NCBI RefSeq assembly: GCF_034718895.1
Contig: NZ_JAYERP010000001.1
Coordinates: forward strand, 1,612,001-1,676,000
Origin: Paenibacillus phoenicis
GTDB lineage: Bacteria; Bacillota; Bacilli; Paenibacillales; Paenibacillaceae
Length of the DNA stretch: 64,000 nt
Direction of reading: 5' to 3'
The notes under the pieces are model-generated. The model ran no database searches, was not told the origin of the DNA, and saw only the letters and a program-made list of their open reading frames with translations. Shown here in pieces: positions 45,246-53,297 of this stretch; the stretch's first letter is position 1, and every line of letters starts with the position of its first letter. Both the position numbers and the translations under genes were made by a program.

Positions 45246-45785
45246 TTACTCCTGTAGAAAACGAGACTGCCACAGCTTTGTTTCCGTCATCCGCATGCGC
45301 AACCGCAACTCTTCGGGCATCTCACCGCTCCCGACATGCCGAAGAAGGTCCAGCTCCTCGGCCGAAAATTCGGTACGCCGAACATCGGCAGCCAGCAGCA
45401 GATATTTGGTGCCAAGCCAACGGTCCTCCGCCATCAATCTCAGCAGCAGCTGATCGATATTGTTGGTGCGTTCGAACGCAAACGAGATCATTTCCGCCAT
45501 TCCCCGGTACACGTCTGCGGCACGAACCTGGTCGCCCTCAACCTTCAGGTCAACGGACAAAATATCCCGGTTCAGCTCCACTTTAGCGATGGGCACCGGA
45601 AGCTGCAGCGGGGCCAAGGCGTCCACGAGGTTCTCTTCGGTTAACTCCGCCGGGGACGTACCGGCAAACACCGCTGCCGCTTGCCGCTCCCGGGCAGGAT
45701 GCTCGCCAAGCCAAGCTGCGCCCGCCATCGCCAGCGCGCAGACGAACGTTAACAGGATGGCCCGAACGGCTATGTTCCGTTTCAT
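45246..45785 (-). CDS. Uncharacterised membrane-anchored or secreted protein
   Basis: 179 residues. The start at 45785 follows GGGAG. An N-terminal hydrophobic helix (about 8-26, ILLTFVCALAMAGAAWLG) acts as signal or anchor. The rest is a mixed alpha/beta domain with no recognised motif (VPIAKVELNRDILSVDLKVEG). It lies between mtrB and hepS, preceded by the mtrB terminator, and probably begins the hepS-menG transcript. No B. subtilis counterpart at this position is known to me. Confidence 0.65.
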   Translation of the reverse strand: MKRNIAVRAILLTFVCALAMAGAAWLGEHPARERQAAAVFAGTSPAELTEENLVDALAPLQLPVPIAKVELNRDILSVDLKVEGDQVRAADVYRGMAEMISFAFERTNNIDQLLLRLMAEDRWLGTKYLLLAADVRRTEFSAEELDLLRHVGSGEMPEELRLRMRMTETKLWQSRFLQE

Positions 45786-45865
45786 GGGGCATTCTCCCTT
45801 CTGGTACACTCGGACAGCGCAAATCTGCCTTTGTCCATACGGTTCTTATACCCCATTCTACATAG

Positions 45866-45887
45866 AAAAAAAGCAGGCTATGCCTGC
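45866..45887 (-). terminator. Terminator after mtrB
   Basis: Perfect stem GCAGGC/GCCTGC with a three-base loop and seven T on the minus strand, 12 bp after the mtrB stop codon. Confidence 0.9.
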
Positions 45888-45898
45888 AGATTTGAAAA

Positions 45899-46147
45899 TC
45901 ATTCTTCCGTATCGATCAAGCCGTGCTTCGTATAGACGAGCGCTTTGCCGCGAATCTTGACGGCGGAGGTGTGATCGGTAAATTGGGCGATGAGCACCTC
46001 ACCCTTGTCCAACTTCTCGGTGTGGTGAAACCGCGTATCCTTCCCCCGGGTCAGCCCGATGACCGTAACGCCTTGTTCTTTGGCCTTAACCACGAAATAG
46101 TCTCCGCCCGCGGCAGATGGATCGTTACCGTGTTGCTGGTTATCCAT
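45899..46147 (-). CDS. mtrB: Trp RNA-binding attenuation protein (TRAP)
   Basis: 82-residue subunit of the 11-mer ring that binds tryptophan and wraps RNA with G/U-AG repeats. The core is very close to B. subtilis Mtr[21 protein letters not shown], then [14 protein letters not shown] and [18 protein letters not shown], including the RNA-contact Lys and Arg (KFHH-like, EKLDKGE, KIRG). An N-terminal 12-residue extension is variable. It lies after hbs without the folE gene that sits between them in B. subtilis. Its predicted target, the trpE leader, lies 12 kb away in the same window. Confidence 0.96.
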   Translation of the reverse strand: MDNQQHGNDPSAAGGDYFVVKAKEQGVTVIGLTRGKDTRFHHTEKLDKGEVLIAQFTDHTSAVKIRGKALVYTKHGLIDTEE

Positions 46148-46204
46148 GTGGCAGCGCCTCCCCCTTCACATTTTTGACAGACTGCTTCTTTTTTAAGCCT
46201 CCAT

Positions 46205-46245
46205 GAAAAGAAAAAGCCGTGAACGAGAAGCCCACGGTCTTTTGC
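46205..46245 (-). terminator. Terminator after hbs
   Basis: Minus-strand hairpin with CCGTG/CACGG arms and a T-rich tail CTTTTTCTTTT, 20 bp past hbs. Confidence 0.7.
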
Positions 46246-46266
46246 ACGGAAGATACGTAGAAATCT

Positions 46267-46539
46267 TTATTTAATTCCGTCTTTGAGCGCTTTACCTGGT
46301 TTGAAAGCAGGAATTTTGCTCGCAGGGATTTCGATTTCCTCTCCGGTTTGCGGGTTGCGGCCTTTACGGGCGGAACGCTCGCGGACTTCAAAGTTACCGA
46401 AGCCAACCAGTTGAACTTTATCTCCGTTCTGCAGCGCTGTGGAAATCGCATCAAAAACGGCGTCAACCGCTTTAGTCGCGTCTTTCTTGGACAGCTCAGT
46501 ACTTTCTGCAACTTGAGCAATCAAATCGGATTTGTTCAT
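46267..46539 (-). CDS. hbs: HU family DNA-binding protein
   Basis: 90-residue nucleoid protein. [20 protein letters not shown] forms the helical dimer base. The DNA arm carries the HU signature [21 protein letters not shown] and the tip Pro in [16 protein letters not shown]. The start at 46539 follows GGGAGGTG. A promoter with TTGAAA (46713-46718), 17 bp and TACTAT (46690-46695) lies upstream, giving a leader of about 140 nt. Confidence 0.97.
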   Translation of the reverse strand: MNKSDLIAQVAESTELSKKDATKAVDAVFDAISTALQNGDKVQLVGFGNFEVRERSARKGRNPQTGEEIEIPASKIPAFKPGKALKDGIK

Positions 46540-46689
46540 GTGTATTTCACCTCCCACCAAGGAAAATAATACCACTTGCTATTTGTGTTTCCGTTTTACC
46601 GCAGAATATACGTGATTTATGCAATTCATTACGTACAAGTTCCCGAAAAACGTGATGAAATCGCGCTTTCGGGGACGCGGAACAAATTT

Positions 46690-46718
46690 ATAGTAATACA
46701 GCCCATGCATAATTTCAA
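46690..46718 (-). promoter_or_regulatory. SigA-type promoter of hbs
   Basis: Minus strand TTGAAA (46713-46718), 17-bp spacer, TACTAT (46690-46695). Confidence 0.55.
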
Positions 46719-46861
46719 GCTATTTCAAGGCTTCCCGGCGATATTTCCTCAATTCGCCCTACAAATTGGACCTTTCCGCCCCCCAAATAACAAAACAACC
46801 GCACGCAGCCAAAATACAGCATACGCGCGGTCATTGAGGAGGAATTGCAATTAGTAAAGAT

Positions 46862-47023
46862 AAAAATTCGGCTTTTCAGCACCGAGAAGGTTGGATGAAG
46901 CTAGGGACTGAGTAGCGGAGCGTACATAGAGGTACGTGAGCAACGGAAGGCCCGGCTGAATTCAAGATTCGACGCCGACTCCGCTTCCTCAGGTTAGCTT
47001 CGTGATCAAAAGCCGAATTTTTA
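46862..47023 (+). repeat. Dispersed intergenic repeat, copy 3 (full)
   Basis: Forward copy bounded by near-perfect terminal inverted repeats AAAAATTCGGCTTTT and AAAAGCCGAATTTTT, with the same internal words as copies at 38.6 and 51.5 kb. It fills the gap between spoIVA and the hbs promoter region. Confidence 0.88.
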
Positions 47024-47028
47024 ATTAC

Positions 47029-48513
47029 CTATAGAATGATGGCGATGAGGCCGCCGGAGCCTTCGTTGATAATCCGCCCCAGCGTTTCCTGCAGCTTGTA
47101 ACGTGCGTTATCCGGCATCATGGCAATTTTGCCTTGAATGCCTTCGCGTACGATCGAGTGCAGGGATCTGCCGAAGATGTCGGATTCCCAAATCTTGATC
47201 GGATCGTTCTCGAAATCCTGCATCAGGTAGCGGACAAGCTCTTCGCTTTGCTTCTCGGTCCCGATGATCGGCGCAAATTCCGACTCGACATCGACGCGGA
47301 TCATATGGATCGATGGTGCCGTCGCCTTCAGCCTTACCCCGAAGCGGGAGCCTTGACGGATCAGCTCTGGCTCATCCAACGCCATTTCCGCAAGCGTCGG
47401 CGCAGCGATACCGTAACCGGTCGTTTTGACCATTTCCAGCGCCTCGGCGAACCGGTCGTATTCCCGTTTCGCGTGCGTGAATTCCTGCATCAGCTGCAGC
47501 AAATGGTCTTTGCCGCGAATTTCTACACCCACCACTTCCATCAGGATGCGATCATACAGATCATCCGGCGCATACAGATCGATCTCCGCTACACCTTGAC
47601 CCATATTCAGTCCGCTCAGACCAGCTCGATCGATAAAATCGTATTCCATGAAATTTCCGACAACCCGGTCGACATCGCGCAGACGGCGAATATCCTTAAC
47701 CGTGTCACGGACGGAGTTCTCAAAATTGGTGCGCAGCCAGTGGTTCTCGTTCAGTACCATCACCCAGCTAGGCAGGTTGACGTTGACCTCATGTACCGGG
47801 AACTCATACAGAACTTCCCGGAGGACACCGGTCACGTCTTCTTCCGTCATTGTCGCTGCGCTGAGCGCAAGGACCGGAATGTCATATTTTGCGGCCAACT
47901 CACCGCGGAGTTGCTGTGTTTCCTCACTGTTTGGACGCGTCGAGTTGATCACCAGCACAAATGGCTTGCCGACCTCCTTCAGTTCGGCAACCACCCGCTC
48001 CTCAGATTCCACGTAAGAATAACGCGGAATATCGGCGATCGTTCCATCCGTCGTCACGACAACCCCTAACGTGGAATGTTCCTGGATGACTTTGCGCGTT
48101 CCGATTTCCGCAGCCTCTTGGAACGGAATCGGTTCTTCAAACCATGGGGTGGAGATCATTCGCGGCCCATTTTCGTCCTCGTAGCCTTTTGCGCCTTCCA
48201 CGGCGTATCCGACGCAATCGACGAGTCTTACGTTTACCTCGAGTCCTTCAGCCACCTTGATTTGCACCGCATTGTTCGGGACAAACTTCGGTTCGGTCGT
48301 CATAATAGTTTTGCCGGCGGCGCTTTGCGGAAGTTCATCTACCGCGCGGACTCGATCTGCTTCATTTGCGATGTTCGGGAGTACGACAGTTTCCATGAAT
48401 CGCTTAATAAAGGTCGACTTCCCGGTACGGACGGCACCGACGACCCCTAGATAGATGTCGCCTCCAGTTCGTTCGGCAATGTCCTTAAAAATGTCCACTT
48501 TCTCCAATACCAA
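47029..48513 (-). CDS. spoIVA: Stage IV sporulation protein A (spore coat ATPase)
   Basis: Morphogenetic ATPase that polymerises on the forespore surface and forms the coat basement layer. The 494 residues begin with VDIFKDIAERTGGDIYLGVV and the Walker A GAVRTGKST. Switch and TRAFAC-type motifs TTDGTIADIPRYSY and LVINSTRPNSE follow. The C-terminus ends GSGGLIAIIL, the region that contacts SpoVM in B. subtilis. The start is TTG at 48513 with GGAGG 8 nt before. A frame open to 48687 lacks a ribosome site at its ATG. A SigE-type promoter lies 300 bp upstream. Confidence 0.97.
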   Translation of the reverse strand: MVLEKVDIFKDIAERTGGDIYLGVVGAVRTGKSTFIKRFMETVVLPNIANEADRVRAVDELPQSAAGKTIMTTEPKFVPNNAVQIKVAEGLEVNVRLVDCVGYAVEGAKGYEDENGPRMISTPWFEEPIPFQEAAEIGTRKVIQEHSTLGVVVTTDGTIADIPRYSYVESEERVVAELKEVGKPFVLVINSTRPNSEETQQLRGELAAKYDIPVLALSAATMTEEDVTGVLREVLYEFPVHEVNVNLPSWVMVLNENHWLRTNFENSVRDTVKDIRRLRDVDRVVGNFMEYDFIDRAGLSGLNMGQGVAEIDLYAPDDLYDRILMEVVGVEIRGKDHLLQLMQEFTHAKREYDRFAEALEMVKTTGYGIAAPTLAEMALDEPELIRQGSRFGVRLKATAPSIHMIRVDVESEFAPIIGTEKQSEELVRYLMQDFENDPIKIWESDIFGRSLHSIVREGIQGKIAMMPDNARYKLQETLGRIINEGSGGLIAIIL

Positions 48514-48816
48514 TGATATCCCCTCCTCAAATTTCGCCGAAGGAAAAATGCCCCGAGAGCATCCGCTTCGTGATTCGTCATGATTTTGGGCCTCGCTGCT
48601 GCGGCAGGAGCGGCAGCCCCTCTTGCCCGTGTCCGCCGCCGCAAACCTGTGGAAAGAACCTGAACGAAGCGGCGTAAACTCGTACATGCATTTGGACTAG
48701 TAACATCTTATGTACCAGATGCGAGAATATGACGGTTAAAACCGTCCAAGCCCGTTTTTTTTGCGGGGCCGCTCATTCAACCCGAACAAGGCGGGCACTT
48801 AACCGCCATACTCCCA

Positions 48817-48845
48817 TTTGTATGACTCTATCGGAAAAAGTATGA
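48817..48845 (-). promoter_or_regulatory. SigE-type (mother-cell) promoter of spoIVA
   Basis: Minus strand TCATACT (48839-48845), 14 bp, CATACAAA (48817-48824), close to the SigE pattern. It would give an untranslated leader of about 300 nt containing at least one GC-rich hairpin. Confidence 0.6.
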
Positions 48846-48873
48846 CGCCTCAGGGATAGGAGAAGAGAGAAAA

Positions 48874-48910
48874 GAAAAACCTCCCGAAATCATTCGAGAG
48901 GTTTCTTCTT
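48874..48910 (-). terminator. Terminator after the YphF-like gene
   Basis: Minus-strand stem AACCTCTCGAA/TTTCGGGAGGTT, then TTTTCTTTTCTC. It overlaps the stop codon region. Confidence 0.8.
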
Positions 48911-49664
48911 AATTGAGATATGGTACGGGTTCGCTTCCGTTCCAACGGTAAGGCGGCGACTTCACCGGAACGAACGCGGAGCGGTCCGTCAACCAGGTGC
49001 GCAGATCTTCGTCGCCTTGCGGCGTTTTCCCAGACTGATCGATCGCCTGCATAATATCAAAAGCGTAATCCACGTACACATTGCCCTGCTTGTCCATCAG
49101 GTAGGAAAGGGTCTCCCCGGAATAGACACTGGTCAATGCCAAGCTGTCGGCCTTAAGCAACGGGAGATCAACCGTATACAGACCCGGATAGACCTCACCA
49201 TTGGCCTCGCCCGGGAGAGCATCTCCGTGGCTTGTACGGTAGCTCAGCACTTTGTGCTGGACGTCGTTCACCTTCTGAATCGTGTTTAAATCCATTACTT
49301 TAACCGTAGGGTCGGTTTCTTCATCGATAACGAGAAAATAGACGCTTCCGCCCTGCTCAAAGGCTGCCGCCGGAAGCTCATCCAAATAACCTTCCCGCTT
49401 CAATTGGTTCAAATCGATCTTGTATTTCTCGTATCGCGGAGTATCCTCCCCGGCAGTAATGATCGGCAGGATCCCCTTATCTTCCTGAAAACGGTCCAAA
49501 GCCCGTTGAACCCGGTCCACGCTCTCCATATAGGAAACCGGGCCGCCCTGCTGCCTCTCCCCGCGGTACAAACAGCCTGACAGCAGCGAGGTCGTTAACG
49601 CCAATAAGACAACCAGCGCCGCTGATCTCAAGCAGGTATGCTTCAAATAACGTAACTTCGTCAT
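48909..49664 (-). CDS. Lipoprotein of unknown function (YphF-like)
   Basis: 251 residues with a basic N-terminus, hydrophobic stretch and lipobox LLSGC at about residues 27-31, so a membrane-anchored lipoprotein. The mature part has no motif known to me (segments VDRVQRALDRFQEDKGILPI and YVDYAFDIMQAI). Location between spoIVA and the gpsA side matches yphF of B. subtilis. Related sequences are seen in spore-formers; role unknown. Confidence 0.72.
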   Translation of the reverse strand: MTKLRYLKHTCLRSAALVVLLALTTSLLSGCLYRGERQQGGPVSYMESVDRVQRALDRFQEDKGILPIITAGEDTPRYEKYKIDLNQLKREGYLDELPAAAFEQGGSVYFLVIDEETDPTVKVMDLNTIQKVNDVQHKVLSYRTSHGDALPGEANGEVYPGLYTVDLPLLKADSLALTSVYSGETLSYLMDKQGNVYVDYAFDIMQAIDQSGKTPQGDEDLRTWLTDRSAFVPVKSPPYRWNGSEPVPYLN

Positions 49665-49701
49665 GTTGAAAATCTCACCTTATCCCCTTCCGTACTTGCC
49701 G

Positions 49702-50052
49702 TTACCATAATTCCTCCTCTTCCCGCTGCCGTTCCAGCTGTTTGCGAATCGCCGCCTTGAGCGGGTCCTTCGGCAGCTGAACCACCACATCCCCCCGGAT
49801 CTTCGCCTGACAGGCCAGGCGCATCCCCTGGTCCAACAGCGGGCCAAGCTTGCGGCGCTCCGCATCGCTCGGAGGAGTTAACGCGGCAGCGTGCTCCGGA
49901 TCGACCTGAACTTTGCACATCAGACAGCCGGCATTCCCACCGCATCGCGTCGCTAAATGAATTCTAGCTCCACGGGCAGCCCTCAGAACCGAAGTGCCCG
50001 GCCGGACTTGAACGGTTTTCCCGGACGGCAGAAACGTAATACGTCCTTCCAC
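49702..50052 (-). CDS. 2Fe-2S ferredoxin-like protein
   Basis: 116 residues starting at GTG 50052 with AAGGAGCGG upstream. A plant-type ferredoxin fold with cluster cysteines in TRCGGNAGCLMCKV (C-x5-C-x2-C) and a distant fourth Cys in GMRLACQA. Similar small ferredoxins occur beside menaquinone or sporulation genes in Bacillales. The redox partner is unknown. It lies 10 bp after the nucleotidyltransferase-like gene and is likely co-transcribed with it. Confidence 0.85.
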   Translation of the reverse strand: MEGRITFLPSGKTVQVRPGTSVLRAARGARIHLATRCGGNAGCLMCKVQVDPEHAAALTPPSDAERRKLGPLLDQGMRLACQAKIRGDVVVQLPKDPLKAAIRKQLERQREEEELW

Positions 50053-50062
50053 GATCCGCTCC

Positions 50063-50698
50063 TTAAGCCTTCCTGCCGCGATATTCGCGCCATGGCCGAG
50101 AGAGCAGCGGGCGATCCAACAACTCAGCCATCCGTCCAACCCAATCCGCCGACCATTCGTTCCGTTTCAACAGCTCGTCCAACAGGGGCAGATGTCGATC
50201 CGGCTCTTTACGGATCATCCCCGCAATCGGCAAATAGCGATCCGGACGCTCGCGCAGGAGGTTAAACACCAATTCATGGGCTAACGGCATGACCCATAAA
50301 GCGCTATCACGCAATTTCACACGCTGCGCGGCCGGCGCGAGCAACGCTTCTATCTCCGTCCGATAGAACGCCCCGGCGGTATGGACTTCAAATCCGCCTA
50401 CCAGCTCAATTGTCGACTCGCCAATACGGTAATGGCTTAACCGGGAGGTATAGATTCCGCTCCGGTCATGACGCGGCTGGTCCGTCGCAAACTGCCGGAG
50501 CCGCTCGTGCAGCCGGTCGGCGGTCGCCAGATCCGCATAGACGTCGATATCCCGCGGAACCGTCGCAAGCTCAACCCCCTGGAGCCACAATCCGCAGCTT
50601 CCCCCTAGCAGCCACTTGCCCTCCATTCCACAGCTTTCGGCCAGCTTGCATAATTCTTCGGTTAAATCGGCATAGGCTTTGCTATCTTGTTGTTGCAT
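50063..50698 (-). CDS. Nucleotidyltransferase-fold protein
   Basis: 211 residues. The N-terminal part has a nucleotidyltransferase-like core: LLGGSCGLWLQGVELA (GGS-type loop) followed by TVPRDIDVYADLATADRL with the Asp pair, as in the MNT/NTP_transf families. The C-terminal half is helical. No amino-glycoside or tRNA-specific motif is seen, so the substrate is unknown. Gene order with the small ferredoxin and yphF is tight. Confidence 0.7.
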   Translation of the reverse strand: MQQQDSKAYADLTEELCKLAESCGMEGKWLLGGSCGLWLQGVELATVPRDIDVYADLATADRLHERLRQFATDQPRHDRSGIYTSRLSHYRIGESTIELVGGFEVHTAGAFYRTEIEALLAPAAQRVKLRDSALWVMPLAHELVFNLLRERPDRYLPIAGMIRKEPDRHLPLLDELLKRNEWSADWVGRMAELLDRPLLSRPWREYRGRKA

Positions 50699-50740
50699 AT
50701 CTCTTCCTCTTCTCTTGGGTTCAGTGATGTAGAGGTGCTG

Positions 50741-50920
50741 TCAAGTAATCGACACAAGCCCGGTCAAAAAGCCCACCAGCATAATAAAAAAGGCAAGGAG
50801 CGATAAGATTCCCTTAATCCACCCTTTGGTTTTCGTCCGTGCAAATGTGATTAAAAAGACCGAGACCCCCATGATCAATACGGCGGCGATCGATAGCCAC
50901 ATCTTCGTCATTGCATCCAT
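50741..50920 (-). CDS. DUF2768 small membrane protein (YphE-like)
   Basis: A 59-residue frame starting at ATG 50920. Two hydrophobic helices (about 8-25 and 37-57: SIAAVLIMGVSVFLITFA and ILSLLAFFIMLVGFLTG) are joined by a basic loop ARTKTKGWIK. This pattern and the location between spoIVA/yphF and gpsA match DUF2768/YphE. The site AGGTGA precedes the start. Function unknown. Confidence 0.75.
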   Translation of the reverse strand: MDAMTKMWLSIAAVLIMGVSVFLITFARTKTKGWIKGILSLLAFFIMLVGFLTGLVSIT

Positions 50921-51007
50921 CTGTTTATTTCACCTACTATTTTTTGCTTTAATATGATCCATATTATAGCATTATGCGGTCTTTCAGGCTACGCGCTGGC
51001 CAAAACT

Positions 51008-51042
51008 AAACAAAGCCCCGCGGCATACGGCCGCAGAGCTTA
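51008..51042 (-). terminator. Terminator after the SpoVIF-like gene
   Basis: Minus-strand stem CTGCGGC/GCCGCGG with flanking AGC/GCT pairs and a short T-rich tail. Confidence 0.6.
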
Positions 51043-51065
51043 AGGGCAATAAGGATCACCTTTAT

Positions 51066-51338
51066 TTATTTTTTAAGCATTAACTTCATTAAGGCTTCCA
51101 TATTGGACGGATTCATGCCGCTTTTTTTCACGGCGTTCACGATCTCGTGAATCGTGCTTTCCGACACGGGAACTTTCGCCATCGCCGATACTTGCTTGAT
51201 CAGCTTACGTAGTTCGGCTTCATTTTGAATGGTTGATGGCTTTACGGTGCTGGCCAGCTTTTTGACCGAACTTTCCGAGATCGCTTTACCCGTCTTCTTG
51301 TTGATGGCATTCAAGGCCTCTTTGGATATCTTGCTCAC
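51066..51338 (-). CDS. Stage VI sporulation protein F-like (SpoVIF/YjcC)
   Basis: 90 residues from GTG 51338, with GGAGG 7 nt upstream. The domain around TIQNEAELRKLIKQVSAMA and PVSESTIHEIVNAV has the spacing and wording of the SpoVIF family of coat-related sporulation proteins. The C-terminus is Lys-rich. A SigK-like promoter lies about 30-60 bp upstream, which agrees with a late mother-cell role. Confidence 0.8.
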   Translation of the reverse strand: MSKISKEALNAINKKTGKAISESSVKKLASTVKPSTIQNEAELRKLIKQVSAMAKVPVSESTIHEIVNAVKKSGMNPSNMEALMKLMLKK

Positions 51339-51369
51339 GCTTTCGCCTCCTCCGTTGTCCTCTTCAACC

Positions 51370-51397
51370 AATGTATGAGAGGGCGGAGGTAAAGGTG
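51370..51397 (-). promoter_or_regulatory. Candidate SigK promoter of the SpoVIF-like gene
   Basis: Minus strand CACC (51394-51397), 16 bp, CATACATT (51370-51377); start predicted near 51364, 26 nt before the GTG. Confidence 0.45.
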
Positions 51398-51468
51398 ATA
51401 TTCCCCAGCAAAACGGGCTCTAACGGCGATATCAAAAGCCGTGTCTGGTAACTCCAATTTCAATAAAG

Positions 51469-51637
51469 GTTCAAAAAGGCGGCTTTTCAGCACCGAGAAG
51501 GTTGGATGAAGCTGGGACTGAGTAGCGGAGCGTAGGAGACCTACGTGAGCAACGGAAGGCCCTGCTGAATTCAAGATTCGATGTCGAATCCACTACTTTG
51601 AAGATGCTTCGTGATCAAAAGACGAATTTTTGAACTT
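51469..51637 (+). repeat. Dispersed intergenic repeat, copy 4 (full)
   Basis: Forward copy between gpsA and the SpoVIF-like gene, bounded by GTTCAAAAAGGCGGCTTTT and AAAAGACGAATTTTTGAAC. The central 120 bp differ from the 47-kb copy at few positions. Confidence 0.88.
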
Positions 51638-51641
51638 CCGC

Positions 51642-52682
51642 TCAAGTGTGCCATTGTTCCCAGGTTTCTAGGGACATCACTTCCATCTCCGTTTTCCGGT
51701 CGCGTCCCATCAGCGCCTCTACAGCGGTGCGCGGGTCCAGCCCCTCGAATAGGACGTGGTAAAGCTGAGCCGCAATCGGCATCTGCACCTGATACTTCTC
51801 AGAGATGGCATGGGCCGCTTTCGTTGTGCGAATGCCTTCTACAACCATGCCCATCTGGGTTAATACTTCCTCCAGCGGTTTGCCTTCGCCCAGCATAAAC
51901 CCAGCTCGCCAGTTCCGGCTGTGCCGGCTGGTTGCCGTCACGACCAGGTCACCGACCCCGGCCAAACCGGCAAAGGTCAGCGGGTTGGCTCCCATTTCAA
52001 CGCCGACCCGCGTAATCTCCGCAAGACCGCGGGTAAGCAGTGCCGCCTTGGCGTTGTCCCCGTAGCCCAGTCCATCGGACATTCCGGCGCCCAGCGCGAT
52101 GATATTTTTTAAAGCCCCGGCAAGCTCCACGCCTACCATATCCCGGTTGGTGTAGACGCGGAAATACGGGTTCATGAACAGGTCCTGAGCCAATTCAGCC
52201 TGGGCCGCGTCCTGTGCAGCGACAACCACAGTGGTCGGGCAGCGTTTCACAACTTCCTCCGCATGGCTAGGACCGGACAATACAACAATACGCCCCTCTT
52301 CACAGCCGAGTTCCTCCGCGATCACCGTCGACATCCGCTTCATGCTCTCAATCTCAAAGCCCTTGGTGGCATGCACCAGCAGCATATCCTCATGCCAGAA
52401 AGGCTTTAGTGATCGAGCAACCTCACGAACCGCCGAGGACGGCGCAACCATCACGACCGCTTTCGCACCGGTCACTGCGGCTTCCAAATCAGTGGTTGCC
52501 GTAAGGCGAGGCGACAAGTCCACGCCAGGCAAAAAACGTTCATTGCGATGTTTCGTATTGATTTCATCCTGTTGCGCTTCGCTACGTGTCCACAAGGCAA
52601 CTTCCATGTCTTTGTCGGCGAGCACACTGGCGAGTGCCGTTCCCCAACTGCCCGCCACCAGCACGGCGGCTTTATTAGACAA
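51642..52682 (-). CDS. gpsA: Glycerol-3-phosphate dehydrogenase [NAD(P)+]
   Basis: Makes sn-glycerol-3-phosphate from DHAP for phospholipids. 346 residues; N-terminal Rossmann fold, then LSGPSHAEEVV, the catalytic Lys in ELAGALKNIIALGAGMSDGLGYGDNAKAAL and TFAGLAGVGDLVVT. The dinucleotide loop reads VLVAGSWGTALA, so the first glycine of the usual GAGSWG is Val. The gene overlaps plsY by 8 bp; plsY uses its product. Confidence 0.96.
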   Translation of the reverse strand: MSNKAAVLVAGSWGTALASVLADKDMEVALWTRSEAQQDEINTKHRNERFLPGVDLSPRLTATTDLEAAVTGAKAVVMVAPSSAVREVARSLKPFWHEDMLLVHATKGFEIESMKRMSTVIAEELGCEEGRIVVLSGPSHAEEVVKRCPTTVVVAAQDAAQAELAQDLFMNPYFRVYTNRDMVGVELAGALKNIIALGAGMSDGLGYGDNAKAALLTRGLAEITRVGVEMGANPLTFAGLAGVGDLVVTATSRHSRNWRAGFMLGEGKPLEEVLTQMGMVVEGIRTTKAAHAISEKYQVQMPIAAQLYHVLFEGLDPRTAVEALMGRDRKTEMEVMSLETWEQWHT

Positions 52683-53286
52683 CGCGATCTCCTCCTTTGG
52701 ATCCCAGCTTATTTTCCTTGCCGTGCACGATCTTCACGATATTCGTGCGATGTCTCCAGAAGGCGAACACGCAGATGACCAGACTCGCCCAGAAATAAGG
52801 GCCGAATTCGCCGGAGACCGCCAGAAAAATCGGCGTCAAGAAGACGAAGATAAGCGAACCAAGCGAGACGTACCGGGTAATAACGATCGATAATATCGCA
52901 ATGATCCCCGCGTACAACGCAGGGAAGAAAAACAAGGTCGCCATCACGCCAATCGTGGTGGCAATCCCTTTTCCGCCGCGAAAGCGGAAATAAAGCGGCC
53001 AGTTATGGCCGACGATTGCTGCGATGCCGCACAGCGAGGCGATCCATTCGACGCCGTCGCCTAGCCAGCGGCCGATCCATACTGCGGCAATCCCCTTAAG
53101 CACATCCAGGGCCAGAACGAGAATCGCCGGGCCTTTCCCCAGTACGCGCAGTGTGTTGGTGGCTCCCGCGTTTCCGCTGCCGTGCTGGCGAATATCGATG
53201 CCTTTCAAGGCTTTCGCCAACACGACGCTGAAGCTAACCGAGCCAAGCAAATAACAAACAATTACAGCTATTACGGGTAAAATCAC
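52675..53286 (-). CDS. plsY: Acyl-phosphate:glycerol-3-phosphate acyltransferase
   Basis: Membrane acyltransferase making lysophosphatidate. 203 residues and five helices with the three family motifs: LLGSVSFS near the N-terminus, GSGNAGATNTLRVLGK, and GHNWPLYFRFRGGKGIATTIG. It sits between der and gpsA in the conserved order. Confidence 0.96.
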   Translation of the reverse strand: MILPVIAVIVCYLLGSVSFSVVLAKALKGIDIRQHGSGNAGATNTLRVLGKGPAILVLALDVLKGIAAVWIGRWLGDGVEWIASLCGIAAIVGHNWPLYFRFRGGKGIATTIGVMATLFFFPALYAGIIAILSIVITRYVSLGSLIFVFLTPIFLAVSGEFGPYFWASLVICVFAFWRHRTNIVKIVHGKENKLGSKGGDRVV

Positions 53287-53297
53287 CTTATTCTCCC

